Assembly: GCA_903820565.1 (NCBI GenBank)
Contig: CAIJHZ010000035.1
Span: 1 to 10,362, forward strand
Origin: an uncultured Actinomycetes bacterium
GTDB taxonomy: Bacteria; Actinomycetota; Actinomycetes; Nanopelagicales; Nanopelagicaceae
Direction of reading: 5' to 3'
Length of the DNA stretch: 10,362 nucleotides
Numbering within the stretch: the first letter of the stretch is position 1; each line of letters starts with the position of its first letter. This document shows positions 1 to 6,148 of this stretch, in pieces. The notes beneath the pieces were generated by a model. It was not told where the DNA came from. It saw nothing but the letters and a program-made list of their open reading frames with translations, and ran no database searches. A program made the translations under genes and the position numbers.

Positions 1-1
1 A

Positions 2-2161
2 GATGGAACCGGTTTAGTTCATCAAGCCCCTGCATTTGGCGCAGATGACTTGGCGGTCTGCCGTAGCTATGGATTGCCCGTTGTAAATCCGATTGCACCT
101 GACGGACATTTTTTGCCTGATGTCCCGGTTGTTGCCGGCATGTTCTTTAAGGATGCCGATAAGCCTTTAGTAAAAGAGTTAAAAGCAAGCGGCGCTCTAT
201 ACAAGCATCAGCAATATGAGCACACCTACCCACACTGCTGGCGATGCCACACTGCCTTGATGTATTACGCACAACCTTCCTGGTACATCCGTACAACTTC
301 AATAAAGGATGCGCTTCTTCGCGAGAACGCAAAAACAGATTGGCATCCAGAGACTATTAAAGAAGGTCGCTATGGCGATTGGCTCAATAACAATATTGAC
401 TGGGCGCTCTCGCGTAATCGTTTTTGGGGTACACCGCTGCCAATCTGGCGCTGTGAGAACAAGCATGAGATCTGCGTTGATTCTCTTAAGGAACTTGGGG
501 AACTTGCCGGCCAGGAGCTTTCAAACCTTGATCCGCACCGCCCCTTTGTAGATGACATCAGCTTTGCATGTGCTGAATGTTCAGAGACCATGACACGCGT
601 TCCTGAAGTTATTGATTGTTGGTATGACTCGGGTGCGATGCCATTTGCGCAATGGGGATACCCGCACAAAGAAGGTTCTGTAGAAAAGTTCAAAGCTTCA
701 TACCCTGCTGACTTTATTTGCGAAGCAATTGACCAAACTCGTGGATGGTTTTATACCTTAATGACAATCGGAACATTGGTCTTTGATCAATCCTCATATA
801 AAACAGTCCTGTGCCTTGGACACATCCTGGATAAAGATGGTCGCAAGATGAGCAAGCACCTAGGCAATGTTTTAGAGCCGATGGCGCTGATGGATCAACA
901 TGGCGCAGATGCGGTCCGTTGGTACATGTTGGCTGCCGGATCCCCATGGGCGGCTCGTCGTGTTGGACATGAGAGTCTCAACGAAGTTGTTCGAAAGACA
1001 TTACTAACGTACTGGAACACAGTTTCGTTCCATTCCCTATACGCAAATGCTTCTAACTTTGAAGTGTCACAGACTCCAACACTTGCGGAACGTCCATTGA
1101 TGGATCGTTGGATCATTTCTGAACTCAACATCGTGATTCAAGAAGTGGACGCAGCTCTAGAAGACTTTGATTCACAGATTGCCGGCCGAGCACTTGCCCG
1201 CTTCATCGATGATCTGTCTAACTGGTATGTGCGTCGATCTCGTCGTCGTTTTTGGGATGGTGATACGGCAGCACTTGGCACTTTGCATGAATGCTTAGTA
1301 ACTCTTACAAAGTTACTCGCTCCCCTAGTTCCATTTATTACAGAGCAGGTATGGCAAGAGCTGGTGCGCCCAACTGATTCAGCATCAGTTGCATCGGTGC
1401 ACTTGGCGGATTGGCCAGTTGTTCAAAGCTCTGACATCAATGCAGCGCTAGGCGCTCAAGTTGCTTTAACGCGACGAATCGTTGAACTAGGTCGTTCAAC
1501 ACGCGCCCAATCTGGAATCAAAATTCGCCAGCCTTTAGGCCGTGCACTCATTGCAGCAAGTGGTTGGTCAGCACTGCCAGAACAAATGCGCGAGCAGATC
1601 GCAGATGAGCTCAATGTACAAAGCCTGGAAGACATCGCATCTGCCGATGGCGACTTGGTTGATATCAGTGTTAAAGCCAACTTTAAATCACTTGGTGCCA
1701 AATACGGTGGGGCTGTTCAAGAGATTTCAAAAGCCATCGCATCAACTGACGCAACTACATTGGTCAAGACTTTGCGCTCAACAGGTTCAACTTCTATCGG
1801 TACTTGGGAAATTGCTTTAGAAGACCTAGTCATCACGGAAGTTCCAAAGAGTGGATGGAGCGTTTCTTCTCATGATGGGGAAAGCGTTGCTCTGGACTTA
1901 GAACTCACCCCTGCATTACTTGCAGCAGGAAATGTGCGGGAAGTAATCAGGTTTATTCAAGAAAGACGCAAGAGCGATGGTCTGGATATTTCCGATCGAG
2001 TCAATATCACTTGGAATGCGAGTGATGAAATTGCTAAGGCGATTGAAGCTGACAAGCAGCACATTGCCGATGAAGTCTTAGCTGTATCGATGATCCGTGA
2101 TGGTTCATTAGTAGTAACAGACACAGAAATTGGCATAGAGGTCGTACTAGTTAGAAACTAA
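2..2161 (+). CDS. ileS: Isoleucyl-tRNA synthetase, C-terminal 719 codons (5' end outside window)
   Basis: Class I aminoacyl-tRNA synthetase that charges tRNA-Ile with isoleucine in the cytoplasm. The reading frame is open from base 2, so the gene is cut by the window edge; the TTG at 50 is internal. The first visible residues, DGTGLVHQAPAFGADD, are the conserved motif of the CP1 editing domain. Next come a Cys pair HCWRC (visible residues about 78-82), DCWYDSGAMPFAQ (about 205-217), the ATP-binding signature KMSKH (nt 845-859, visible residues 282-286), the alpha-helical anticodon-binding domain (DRWIISELN to SNWYVRRSRRRFW, nt about 1100-1255) and a long C-terminal domain ending in a REVIRFIQERRKSDGL helix. 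The DCWYDSGAMPFAQ and KMSKHLGN forms resemble the eukaryote-like (type 2) IleRS rather than the E. coli type; full type 2 proteins are about 1030-1050 residues, so about 70% is seen. It converges on the yggT gene with a 4-bp stop overlap. Identity is very secure; subtype is inferred. Confidence 0.97.
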   Translation, partial: DGTGLVHQAPAFGADDLAVCRSYGLPVVNPIAPDGHFLPDVPVVAGMFFKDADKPLVKELKASGALYKHQQYEHTYPHCWRCHTALMYYAQPSWYIRTTSIKDALLRENAKTDWHPETIKEGRYGDWLNNNIDWALSRNRFWGTPLPIWRCENKHEICVDSLKELGELAGQELSNLDPHRPFVDDISFACAECSETMTRVPEVIDCWYDSGAMPFAQWGYPHKEGSVEKFKASYPADFICEAIDQTRGWFYTLMTIGTLVFDQSSYKTVLCLGHILDKDGRKMSKHLGNVLEPMALMDQHGADAVRWYMLAAGSPWAARRVGHESLNEVVRKTLLTYWNTVSFHSLYANASNFEVSQTPTLAERPLMDRWIISELNIVIQEVDAALEDFDSQIAGRALARFIDDLSNWYVRRSRRRFWDGDTAALGTLHECLVTLTKLLAPLVPFITEQVWQELVRPTDSASVASVHLADWPVVQSSDINAALGAQVALTRRIVELGRSTRAQSGIKIRQPLGRALIAASGWSALPEQMREQIADELNVQSLEDIASADGDLVDISVKANFKSLGAKYGGAVQEISKAIASTDATTLVKTLRSTGSTSIGTWEIALEDLVITEVPKSGWSVSSHDGESVALDLELTPALLAAGNVREVIRFIQERRKSDGLDISDRVNITWNASDEIAKAIEADKQHIADEVLAVSMIRDGSLVVTDTEIGIEVVLVRN

Positions 2162-2442
2162 ATGTTTTTAACAAAGCCCATCAATAGCTGAGTTCCGAAA
2201 AAGAGCACAATGAAACTCATATCTAGGCTCACTGCGCCTAGTCGAAGTGGCGGGACAAATCGTCCTACAAACTTCATTGGCTTATCGGTAATTGTGTAAA
2301 TTGCTTCAACGAAATATACGACAACGCCGCGAGGACGCCAGGTGCGCGAAAACATTTGAATGTAGTCAAAGATCAATCGACCAAGTAGGGCAAACAAAAA
2401 TACTTGCAGAATTGTTCCAAGTATTGAGGCAACGCTCAACAT
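2158..2442 (-). CDS. YggT/YlmG-family small membrane protein
   Basis: A 94-residue protein with two hydrophobic segments, about residues 4-26 and 72-92, separated by a basic, amphipathic stretch. The middle shows the family pattern TDKPMKFVGRFVPPLRLG (residues 52-69) followed by a Leu-Asp start to the second helix, typical of YggT proteins. The molecular role of the family is poorly defined. It is regularly found next to sepF in Gram-positive division clusters, and membrane organisation or division functions have been proposed. The ATG lies 3 bp after the sepF stop and has no convincing Shine-Dalgarno, so it is probably translated by coupling to sepF. It is the last gene of the - strand cluster, and its TAG overlaps the ileS TAA by 4 bp. 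In many actinobacteria divIVA/wag31 would follow; here it does not. Confidence 0.9.
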   Translation of the reverse strand: MLSVASILGTILQVFLFALLGRLIFDYIQMFSRTWRPRGVVVYFVEAIYTITDKPMKFVGRFVPPLRLGAVSLDMSFIVLFFGTQLLMGFVKNI

Positions 2443-2445
2443 GGA

Positions 2446-2922
2446 TTAGCTCTGATTAAAAAGGATTGCTTGTGCAGCAGCTGATTTGTCTTCGTTGCTG
2501 ACGTTGACATTTGAAGGTGAAATTAAAAATACCTTCTTGGTTATGCGTTCGATTGTTCCGTGCAAACCAAATGCAAGTCCACTTGCGAAGTCGACGATCC
2601 TCTTGAGCTCTGACTCATCCATTTCGGAGAGATTTATAATTACTGGATTTCCTTCACGGAAGTGCTCACCGATTGTGCGCGCTTCGTTGTAGTAACGAGG
2701 ATGCAAAGTAACTATGCGATCCAAGACTGGGAGATCAAGTTGCGGCGCTACTTGGACAACAGATGTTGTTCGAATTGCAGAACCACCACGGGGTTCGCGA
2801 GTTGTAATACGAACATCACCAGTTGGAGGAACAGTTGCAACAGCAGGTGCTTGTGGAGTATCAAACTGAACATCATCCATCAAGCCAAGATAATTACCGA
2901 TTTTGCGCAAGGGATTAGACAT
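2446..2922 (-). CDS. sepF: Cell division protein SepF (FtsZ membrane anchor)
   Basis: A 158-residue SepF. In actinobacteria, which lack FtsA, SepF binds the FtsZ C-terminal tail and tethers the Z ring to the membrane. Residues 1-16 (MSNPLRKIGNYLGLMD) form a short amphipathic helix with hydrophobic residues on one face, as expected for the membrane-binding helix. Residues about 17-65 are a Pro-, Thr- and Val-rich linker. Residues about 66-140 are the SepF core, with LHPRYYNEA, the INLSEMDESELKRIVDF segment and the GLAFGLHGTIERI...VFLISP pattern that carries the glycines of the dimer and polymer interface. The ATG is 21 bp after the yggS stop; only a weak AGG lies upstream, about 13 bases away. 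Its partner, the FtsZ tail, is encoded by the ftsZ gene earlier in the same cluster. Confidence 0.96.
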   Translation of the reverse strand: MSNPLRKIGNYLGLMDDVQFDTPQAPAVATVPPTGDVRITTREPRGGSAIRTTSVVQVAPQLDLPVLDRIVTLHPRYYNEARTIGEHFREGNPVIINLSEMDESELKRIVDFASGLAFGLHGTIERITKKVFLISPSNVNVSNEDKSAAAQAILFNQS

Positions 2923-2943
2923 GGGAAAAGTTTACCTGCGCGC

Positions 2944-3588
2944 CTAGCGGGATCCGAGGATTGAGGAACCTATGCGGACATGTGTCGCTCCAAACTCAAT
3001 CGCAGTTTCATAATCGCCGCTCATGCCCGCGGACAGCGATTTAGCTGCAGGGAAATACTGCAAAAACTCATTATGAATCAATGACAATTGCGAAAAAGCC
3101 TCTTTGGGATCTAGACCAACCGGAGGAACTGACATCAAACCAGCCAGTGTGTGGTTTTCGGATTGTTCGACCACTGTAGCCAAGGCATGTAAATCATCTA
3201 GCCCCGCTCCCCCACGATGATGGGCACCATCTAGAGAAACCTGTAAGAAAATCTGCAATCGATGAGGGGCAACTTTTTCGATTATTTCAAAGTGGCGCGG
3301 ATCATCTAAAGAGTGAATGACTGTGGCCCACGAGGTGATGGACTTCAACTTATTGCTTTGAATCTGGCCTTGAAAGTGCCAAGTTCCAGGAATAACCGCA
3401 GACTTTTCTGCACCATCAGCATCACGGTTTTCGGCAAAATCGCGCACACCTAAGTCATGCAATATCTGGACATCACTGGCCGGAAATGTTTTTGTAACAG
3501 CAATTAGCGTAACTTCGTGGTCTGCGACTTTGGCAATTTTTGAACGTACTAGTTCTAAATTCTGTGACAGTTCATCTCTGCGACTCAT
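2944..3588 (-). CDS. yggS: YggS/PLPBP-family pyridoxal phosphate homeostasis protein
   Basis: A 214-residue single-domain TIM-barrel protein that binds pyridoxal 5'-phosphate but has no known enzymatic activity; the family buffers PLP and protects amino-acid pools. Lys33 in LIAVTKTFP is the expected Schiff-base lysine. Other family motifs are FAENR (51-55), WHFQGQIQSNK (70-80), GLMSVPP (150-156), the phosphate-binding SAGMSGDYETAI (186-197) and ATHVRIGSSILG (201-212). Length is slightly below the usual 225-235 residues because the N-terminus is short. The start codon overlaps the pgeF stop as ATGA, so translational coupling is likely. Position between pgeF and sepF is the classical one for this gene (ylmE) in Gram-positive division clusters; why it is kept there is not known. 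Confidence 0.95.
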   Translation of the reverse strand: MSRRDELSQNLELVRSKIAKVADHEVTLIAVTKTFPASDVQILHDLGVRDFAENRDADGAEKSAVIPGTWHFQGQIQSNKLKSITSWATVIHSLDDPRHFEIIEKVAPHRLQIFLQVSLDGAHHRGGAGLDDLHALATVVEQSENHTLAGLMSVPPVGLDPKEAFSQLSLIHNEFLQYFPAAKSLSAGMSGDYETAIEFGATHVRIGSSILGSR

Positions 3589-4235
3589 AAGCTAACGACC
3601 CCTGCAAAACGTCCAGTTGGATTTTCCCTGCGATGTGAATAGTAAATCTGATCCTCTTTGGTACAAATCTGCGATGCCTCATATGAGACACCTTCAGTGG
3701 ATAGGTCAGCAATTAAACCTGCCGGAAGATCAAGTGCCGGCGTTCCTTGACGGGTATTTGAAAATGCTCGTGGATGATGTGCAATAACATCCTGCTGCAT
3801 TGCCAAGGGAACTTCGTAGCACTTTCCACAAATGGATGGACCAAGAATTGCATGAATCTGATTAGCACCAAGAGTGCGCATGTGATGTAAAGCTTTAATT
3901 GCAACCTTATTAATTAGTCCTGCGCGACCAACATGCACAGCAGCTACCGCTTCGTGCGAAATAAGTAGAAGAGGGATGCAATCTGCCACCATGACCGCCA
4001 AGGAAACACCTTTGGTTGTAGTAATCAGAGCATCACATGTTGGCTCTTGTTCTAAGACGTGATCAACTACAACAACATCGCATCCATGTACTTGATTCAT
4101 GAACTGGGTATTGCCCAACACAGCACGATTTGCCATTACTGCAGACGGATCATCACCCACATGGAATCCCAAGTTCAACGACTCGTACACGCCAAGGCTG
4201 AAGCCTTTGCGTCGATCAGTGAAAAAGTGAGGCAA
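3585..4235 (-). CDS. pgeF: Peptidoglycan editing factor PgeF (YfiH/laccase-like family), TTG start
   Basis: A 216-residue protein of the YfiH family, formerly called polyphenol oxidase or multicopper laccase. E. coli YfiH hydrolyses UDP-MurNAc-L-Ser, correcting misincorporation by MurC; purine-nucleoside activities are also reported for homologues. The metal and active-site residues are present: His50 in NQVHG, Cys86 in VADC, His101 in AVHVGRAG. The N-terminal motif FFTDR..G.S...YESLNLG.HVGDD (residues 4-29) and the GPSICGKCYEV motif are also diagnostic. The start is taken as TTG at 4235 because the frame has a TGA at 4247-4245, no ATG or GTG lies between, and the FFTDR motif begins only four codons later. 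The ftsZ stop is 4 bp upstream, with AAGG only 2 nt before the start, so coupling to ftsZ is likely. murC in the same cluster makes its probable substrate by mistake. Confidence 0.93.
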   Translation of the reverse strand: MPHFFTDRRKGFSLGVYESLNLGFHVGDDPSAVMANRAVLGNTQFMNQVHGCDVVVVDHVLEQEPTCDALITTTKGVSLAVMVADCIPLLLISHEAVAAVHVGRAGLINKVAIKALHHMRTLGANQIHAILGPSICGKCYEVPLAMQQDVIAHHPRAFSNTRQGTPALDLPAGLIADLSTEGVSYEASQICTKEDQIYYSHRRENPTGRFAGVVSL

Positions 4236-4239
4236 AGCC

Positions 4240-5370
4240 TTACTTCATGAAGTCAGGAACGTCGATTTCATCCTCAGCAACCAGCTCCTCGAAGGAAACC
4301 TTGCGCCTCGGGGTCTCAATGCCAAGGTCAAGTGCAACAGAGATTGGGTCATTGGATGGAATCGGATCCGCAACCCCGCCAAGTGTTGCTGCATCAATGA
4401 TTGGCGTTGAAACCCGCTTAGGTTCACCACCTTCAAATCCCGCGGCCACTACAGTAATGCGCACTTCATCGCCTAGCGCATCATCAATTGTGGTTCCGAA
4501 AATGAATTTAGCGTTTGGATGAACCGCTGATTGAACAAGTTCGCAAGCTTCATTAACTTCGAATAAACCAAGATCTGATCCACCTGAAATTGAAAGAAGT
4601 ACTCCCATCGCGCCATCAATTGACGCTTCAAGTAGCGGACTTGATATCGCTAGTTCAGCGGCGCGCAATGCACGGTTTTCGCCACGAGCAGAGCCAATTC
4701 CCATCAACGCTGAACCAGCACCTGACATGACTGCTTTCACATCTGCGAAGTCAAGGTTGATTAATCCTGGTTGCGTAATAATTTCTGTAATTCCTTGGAC
4801 TCCCGATAGCAATACCTGATCCGCGCTCTTGAATGCATCGGCCAAAGTAATTGTGCGATCTGAAATTGCAAGTAAACGATCATTAGGAATAACAATTAAT
4901 GTATCTACTTCAGCACGCAGCGCTTCAATTCCCACATCTGCTTGTGCTGCACGAAGTTTTGCTTCAAAAGAAAATGGACGAGTAACAACACCGATTGTTA
5001 ACGCACCAATATCTTTAGCAATCTTGGCGACAATTGGTGCAGCACCTGTTCCGGTTCCGCCACCTTCACCTGCAGTTACAAAAACCATGTCAGCACCGCG
5101 AAGAATTTCTTCAATGTCATCTGCATGATCTAAAGCGGCTTCGCGACCCTTATCTGGATCCATGCCTGCACCAAGTCCGCGAGTTGTTTTACGACCAATA
5201 TCTAATTTCACATCCGCGTCACTCATTAATAAATGTTGTGCATCTGTATTTATCGCAATGAACTCGACGCCTTTTAAACCAACATCGATCATGCGATTGA
5301 TTGCGTTAACTCCACCGCCACCAATGCCGACAACTTTGATGACCGCTAAATAATTTTGTGGTGAAGCCAC
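4240..5370 (-). CDS. ftsZ: Cell division GTPase FtsZ, GTG start
   Basis: Tubulin-like GTPase, 376 residues, that polymerises into the cytoplasmic Z ring and recruits the septum machinery. Visible parts: N-terminal NYLAVIKVVGIGGGGVNAI (6-24), the tubulin signature GGGTGTG (103-109), the T7 synergy loop NLDFADV (205-211) with catalytic Asp207 and Asp210, a core ending near 312, a short variable linker (about 317-366) and the conserved tail DEIDVPDFMK (367-376) that binds SepF and other partners. Length matches M. tuberculosis FtsZ (379). The GTG at 5370 is chosen because AAGGAGG lies 7 nt upstream and the protein then starts at the family's normal place. It is the only gene here with a non-coding leader, suggesting separate and strong expression. 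pgeF follows 4 bp after the stop. Confidence 0.99.
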   Translation of the reverse strand: MASPQNYLAVIKVVGIGGGGVNAINRMIDVGLKGVEFIAINTDAQHLLMSDADVKLDIGRKTTRGLGAGMDPDKGREAALDHADDIEEILRGADMVFVTAGEGGGTGTGAAPIVAKIAKDIGALTIGVVTRPFSFEAKLRAAQADVGIEALRAEVDTLIVIPNDRLLAISDRTITLADAFKSADQVLLSGVQGITEIITQPGLINLDFADVKAVMSGAGSALMGIGSARGENRALRAAELAISSPLLEASIDGAMGVLLSISGGSDLGLFEVNEACELVQSAVHPNAKFIFGTTIDDALGDEVRITVVAAGFEGGEPKRVSTPIIDAATLGGVADPIPSNDPISVALDLGIETPRRKVSFEELVAEDEIDVPDFMK

Positions 5371-5377
5371 GGTATTT

Positions 5378-5384
5378 CCTCCTT
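5378..5384 (-). promoter_or_regulatory. ftsZ ribosome binding site (AAGGAGG)
   Basis: The - strand reads AAGGAGG, a perfect anti-16S complement, with a 7-nt spacer to the GTG start of ftsZ. It is the strongest Shine-Dalgarno in the window; most neighbours rely on overlapping or abutting stop and start codons. It fixes the GTG at 5370 as the start. Confidence 0.92.
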
Positions 5385-5391
5385 ATGAACC

Positions 5392-5414
5392 ATAAACCTC
5401 AACTTGAGGCTTAT
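5392..5414 (-). promoter_or_regulatory. Inverted repeat / hairpin in the ftsZ leader
   Basis: On the - strand, arm ATAAGCCTC, loop AAGTT, arm GAGGTTTAT: nine base pairs with one G-U wobble. The core CCTCAA-C-TTGAGG on the + strand (5397-5409) is a perfect 13-bp palindrome, so it could also be a protein-binding operator. It ends 7 nt before the ftsZ Shine-Dalgarno. No T-run follows it, so it is not an intrinsic terminator. Function is not known. Confidence 0.5.
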
Positions 5415-5459
5415 TATTCAACTCTTTTCGATAAGGCGAACTTAAAGTGCATACGGGTG

Positions 5460-5488
5460 ATTATCAAACACCGACATGAAGTGTTTAC
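5460..5488 (-). promoter_or_regulatory. Candidate ftsZ promoter (weak match)
   Basis: On the - strand GTAAAC (5488-5483) and GATAAT (5465-5460) are separated by 17 bp, a fair -10 but a weak -35 match to sigma-70-like consensus. Transcription would start near 5453, giving a leader of about 80 nt that contains the hairpin at 5392-5414. Streptomyces is known to have ftsZ promoters in the ftsQ-ftsZ gap, which supports looking here. Sequence alone does not prove activity. Confidence 0.3.
5466..5486. repeat. Inverted repeat AAACAC / GTGTTT in the ftsQ-ftsZ gap
   Basis: Two perfect 6-bp arms, AAACAC (5466-5471) and GTGTTT (5481-5486), are separated by 9 bases. It lies exactly in the spacer and -35 part of the candidate ftsZ promoter, so it might be an operator. 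No T-run follows on either strand. Six-bp arms can arise by chance, hence the low confidence in a function. Confidence 0.3.
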
Positions 5489-5507
5489 CGTGTCGTCGTT
5501 TTAGTAA

Positions 5508-6146
5508 CTATTTAACAATTGGTGCATGTGGTGCAGAAACATCAACTCTTTTTATCATTGCATTTTCTGGCAAAGCAATAAGTGCTTCATAAACCTTTAA
5601 TTTCAATTGATTGTCGCTGTCATCTCCCCAGCGGATCTCAAGATTCTTGCCACCATTGTTGACTTCTAGAACAAGTGAGCCAGAGTCGCGGACCTTTACA
5701 ACCATCAATGCTGACTTGAGATCTGCAGGCAAAGACGAGAAAAAGGTGACAGCCTTTTTTGCCGCTACTAAATCACTTGCCTGAATCTGTACCAACTGAG
5801 TCGATGGTGCTCCTCGAAGCTCAAAGCTATTTCCAGTTGAATCAATGACCGTGTTATTAAATATCGCCACCGGTGTTCGTTCCGTTATTTCTATTGCTAC
5901 TTTACCGTTGATCCAGTTTCTCGAAACCTTTGCATCGGCTACCCAATCAAGATCTTCGAACTGCGCTGCAATGGCGCGAGGCTCAATTCGCGCCAGCTTT
6001 GCACCTATCGAAATTCCAGAACTCAGTTGAGTTTTTGTGCCAGTTATTTCTACTGAACTTACTGTAAAAAATGTTGACCACCCAAGAATATAAGTACTAG
6101 AAATAAGAACAAGAGCAAAAATTAGTAGACCGAGGCGACGATTCAT
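5508..6146 (-). CDS. ftsQ: Cell division protein FtsQ (DivIB family)
   Basis: Bitopic membrane protein, 212 residues, that with FtsL and FtsB links the divisome to septal wall synthesis. Only four residues (MNRR) precede the single membrane helix (about 5-23). The extracellular POTRA domain spans about 27-96, with FTVSSVEITGT, the DLDWVADAKVSRNW segment and the IEITERTPVA strand typical of FtsQ. A beta domain follows to the C-terminus. The ATG is 2 bp after the murC stop and has no clear Shine-Dalgarno, so coupling to murC is likely. The frame upstream of this ATG has no other start codon before a stop at 6198-6200, so the short cytoplasmic tail appears real. Actinobacterial FtsQ proteins are usually longer (about 260-315 residues), mainly at the N-terminus. 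Confidence 0.93.
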   Translation of the reverse strand: MNRRLGLLIFALVLISSTYILGWSTFFTVSSVEITGTKTQLSSGISIGAKLARIEPRAIAAQFEDLDWVADAKVSRNWINGKVAIEITERTPVAIFNNTVIDSTGNSFELRGAPSTQLVQIQASDLVAAKKAVTFFSSLPADLKSALMVVKVRDSGSLVLEVNNGGKNLEIRWGDDSDNQLKLKVYEALIALPENAMIKRVDVSAPHAPIVK

Positions 6147-6148
6147 AG

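Larger units (their letters stand above)
5371..5507. other. ftsQ-ftsZ intergenic region, the only sizeable non-coding gap
   Basis: A gap of 137 bp in a cluster whose other junctions are overlaps or at most 21 bp. It holds the ftsZ Shine-Dalgarno, the hairpin at 5392-5414, the inverted repeat at 5466-5486 and a weak promoter candidate. I see no open reading frame of note, no tRNA and no terminator with a T-run. Confidence 0.8.

Noticed and set aside
50..52. TTG at 50 as the start of ileS
   Set aside because: The frame is open upstream to base 2 and encodes the conserved IleRS motif DGTGLVHQAPAFGADD, so the gene is truncated by the window and does not start here.
370..693. Open frame of 107 codons on the - strand within ileS
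   Set aside because: It is antisense to well-conserved IleRS motifs, has no family resemblance and no ribosome binding site of note.
2148..2169. Possible ileS terminator: TAGTT-AGA-AACTA followed by five T's
   Set aside because: The stem has five pairs with a single G-C and a 3-nt loop, and the T-run is short and separated by bases. It is too weak to call a terminator from sequence.
2223..2241. Hairpin CTAGGC / GCCTAG downstream of ileS
   Set aside because: It lies inside yggT codons for a conserved part of the protein, has no T-run on either side, and six-bp arms are expected by chance.
2662..2964. Open frame of 100 codons on the + strand across the sepF start
   Set aside because: It is antisense to sepF and the yggS end; the translated sequence is Cys-, Asn- and Arg-rich with no known pattern.
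4829..5128. Long open frame on the + strand opposite ftsZ (99 codons)
   Set aside because: It is the antisense shadow of a conserved gene; it has no recognisable domain and a low-complexity Ser/Ala/Pro composition.
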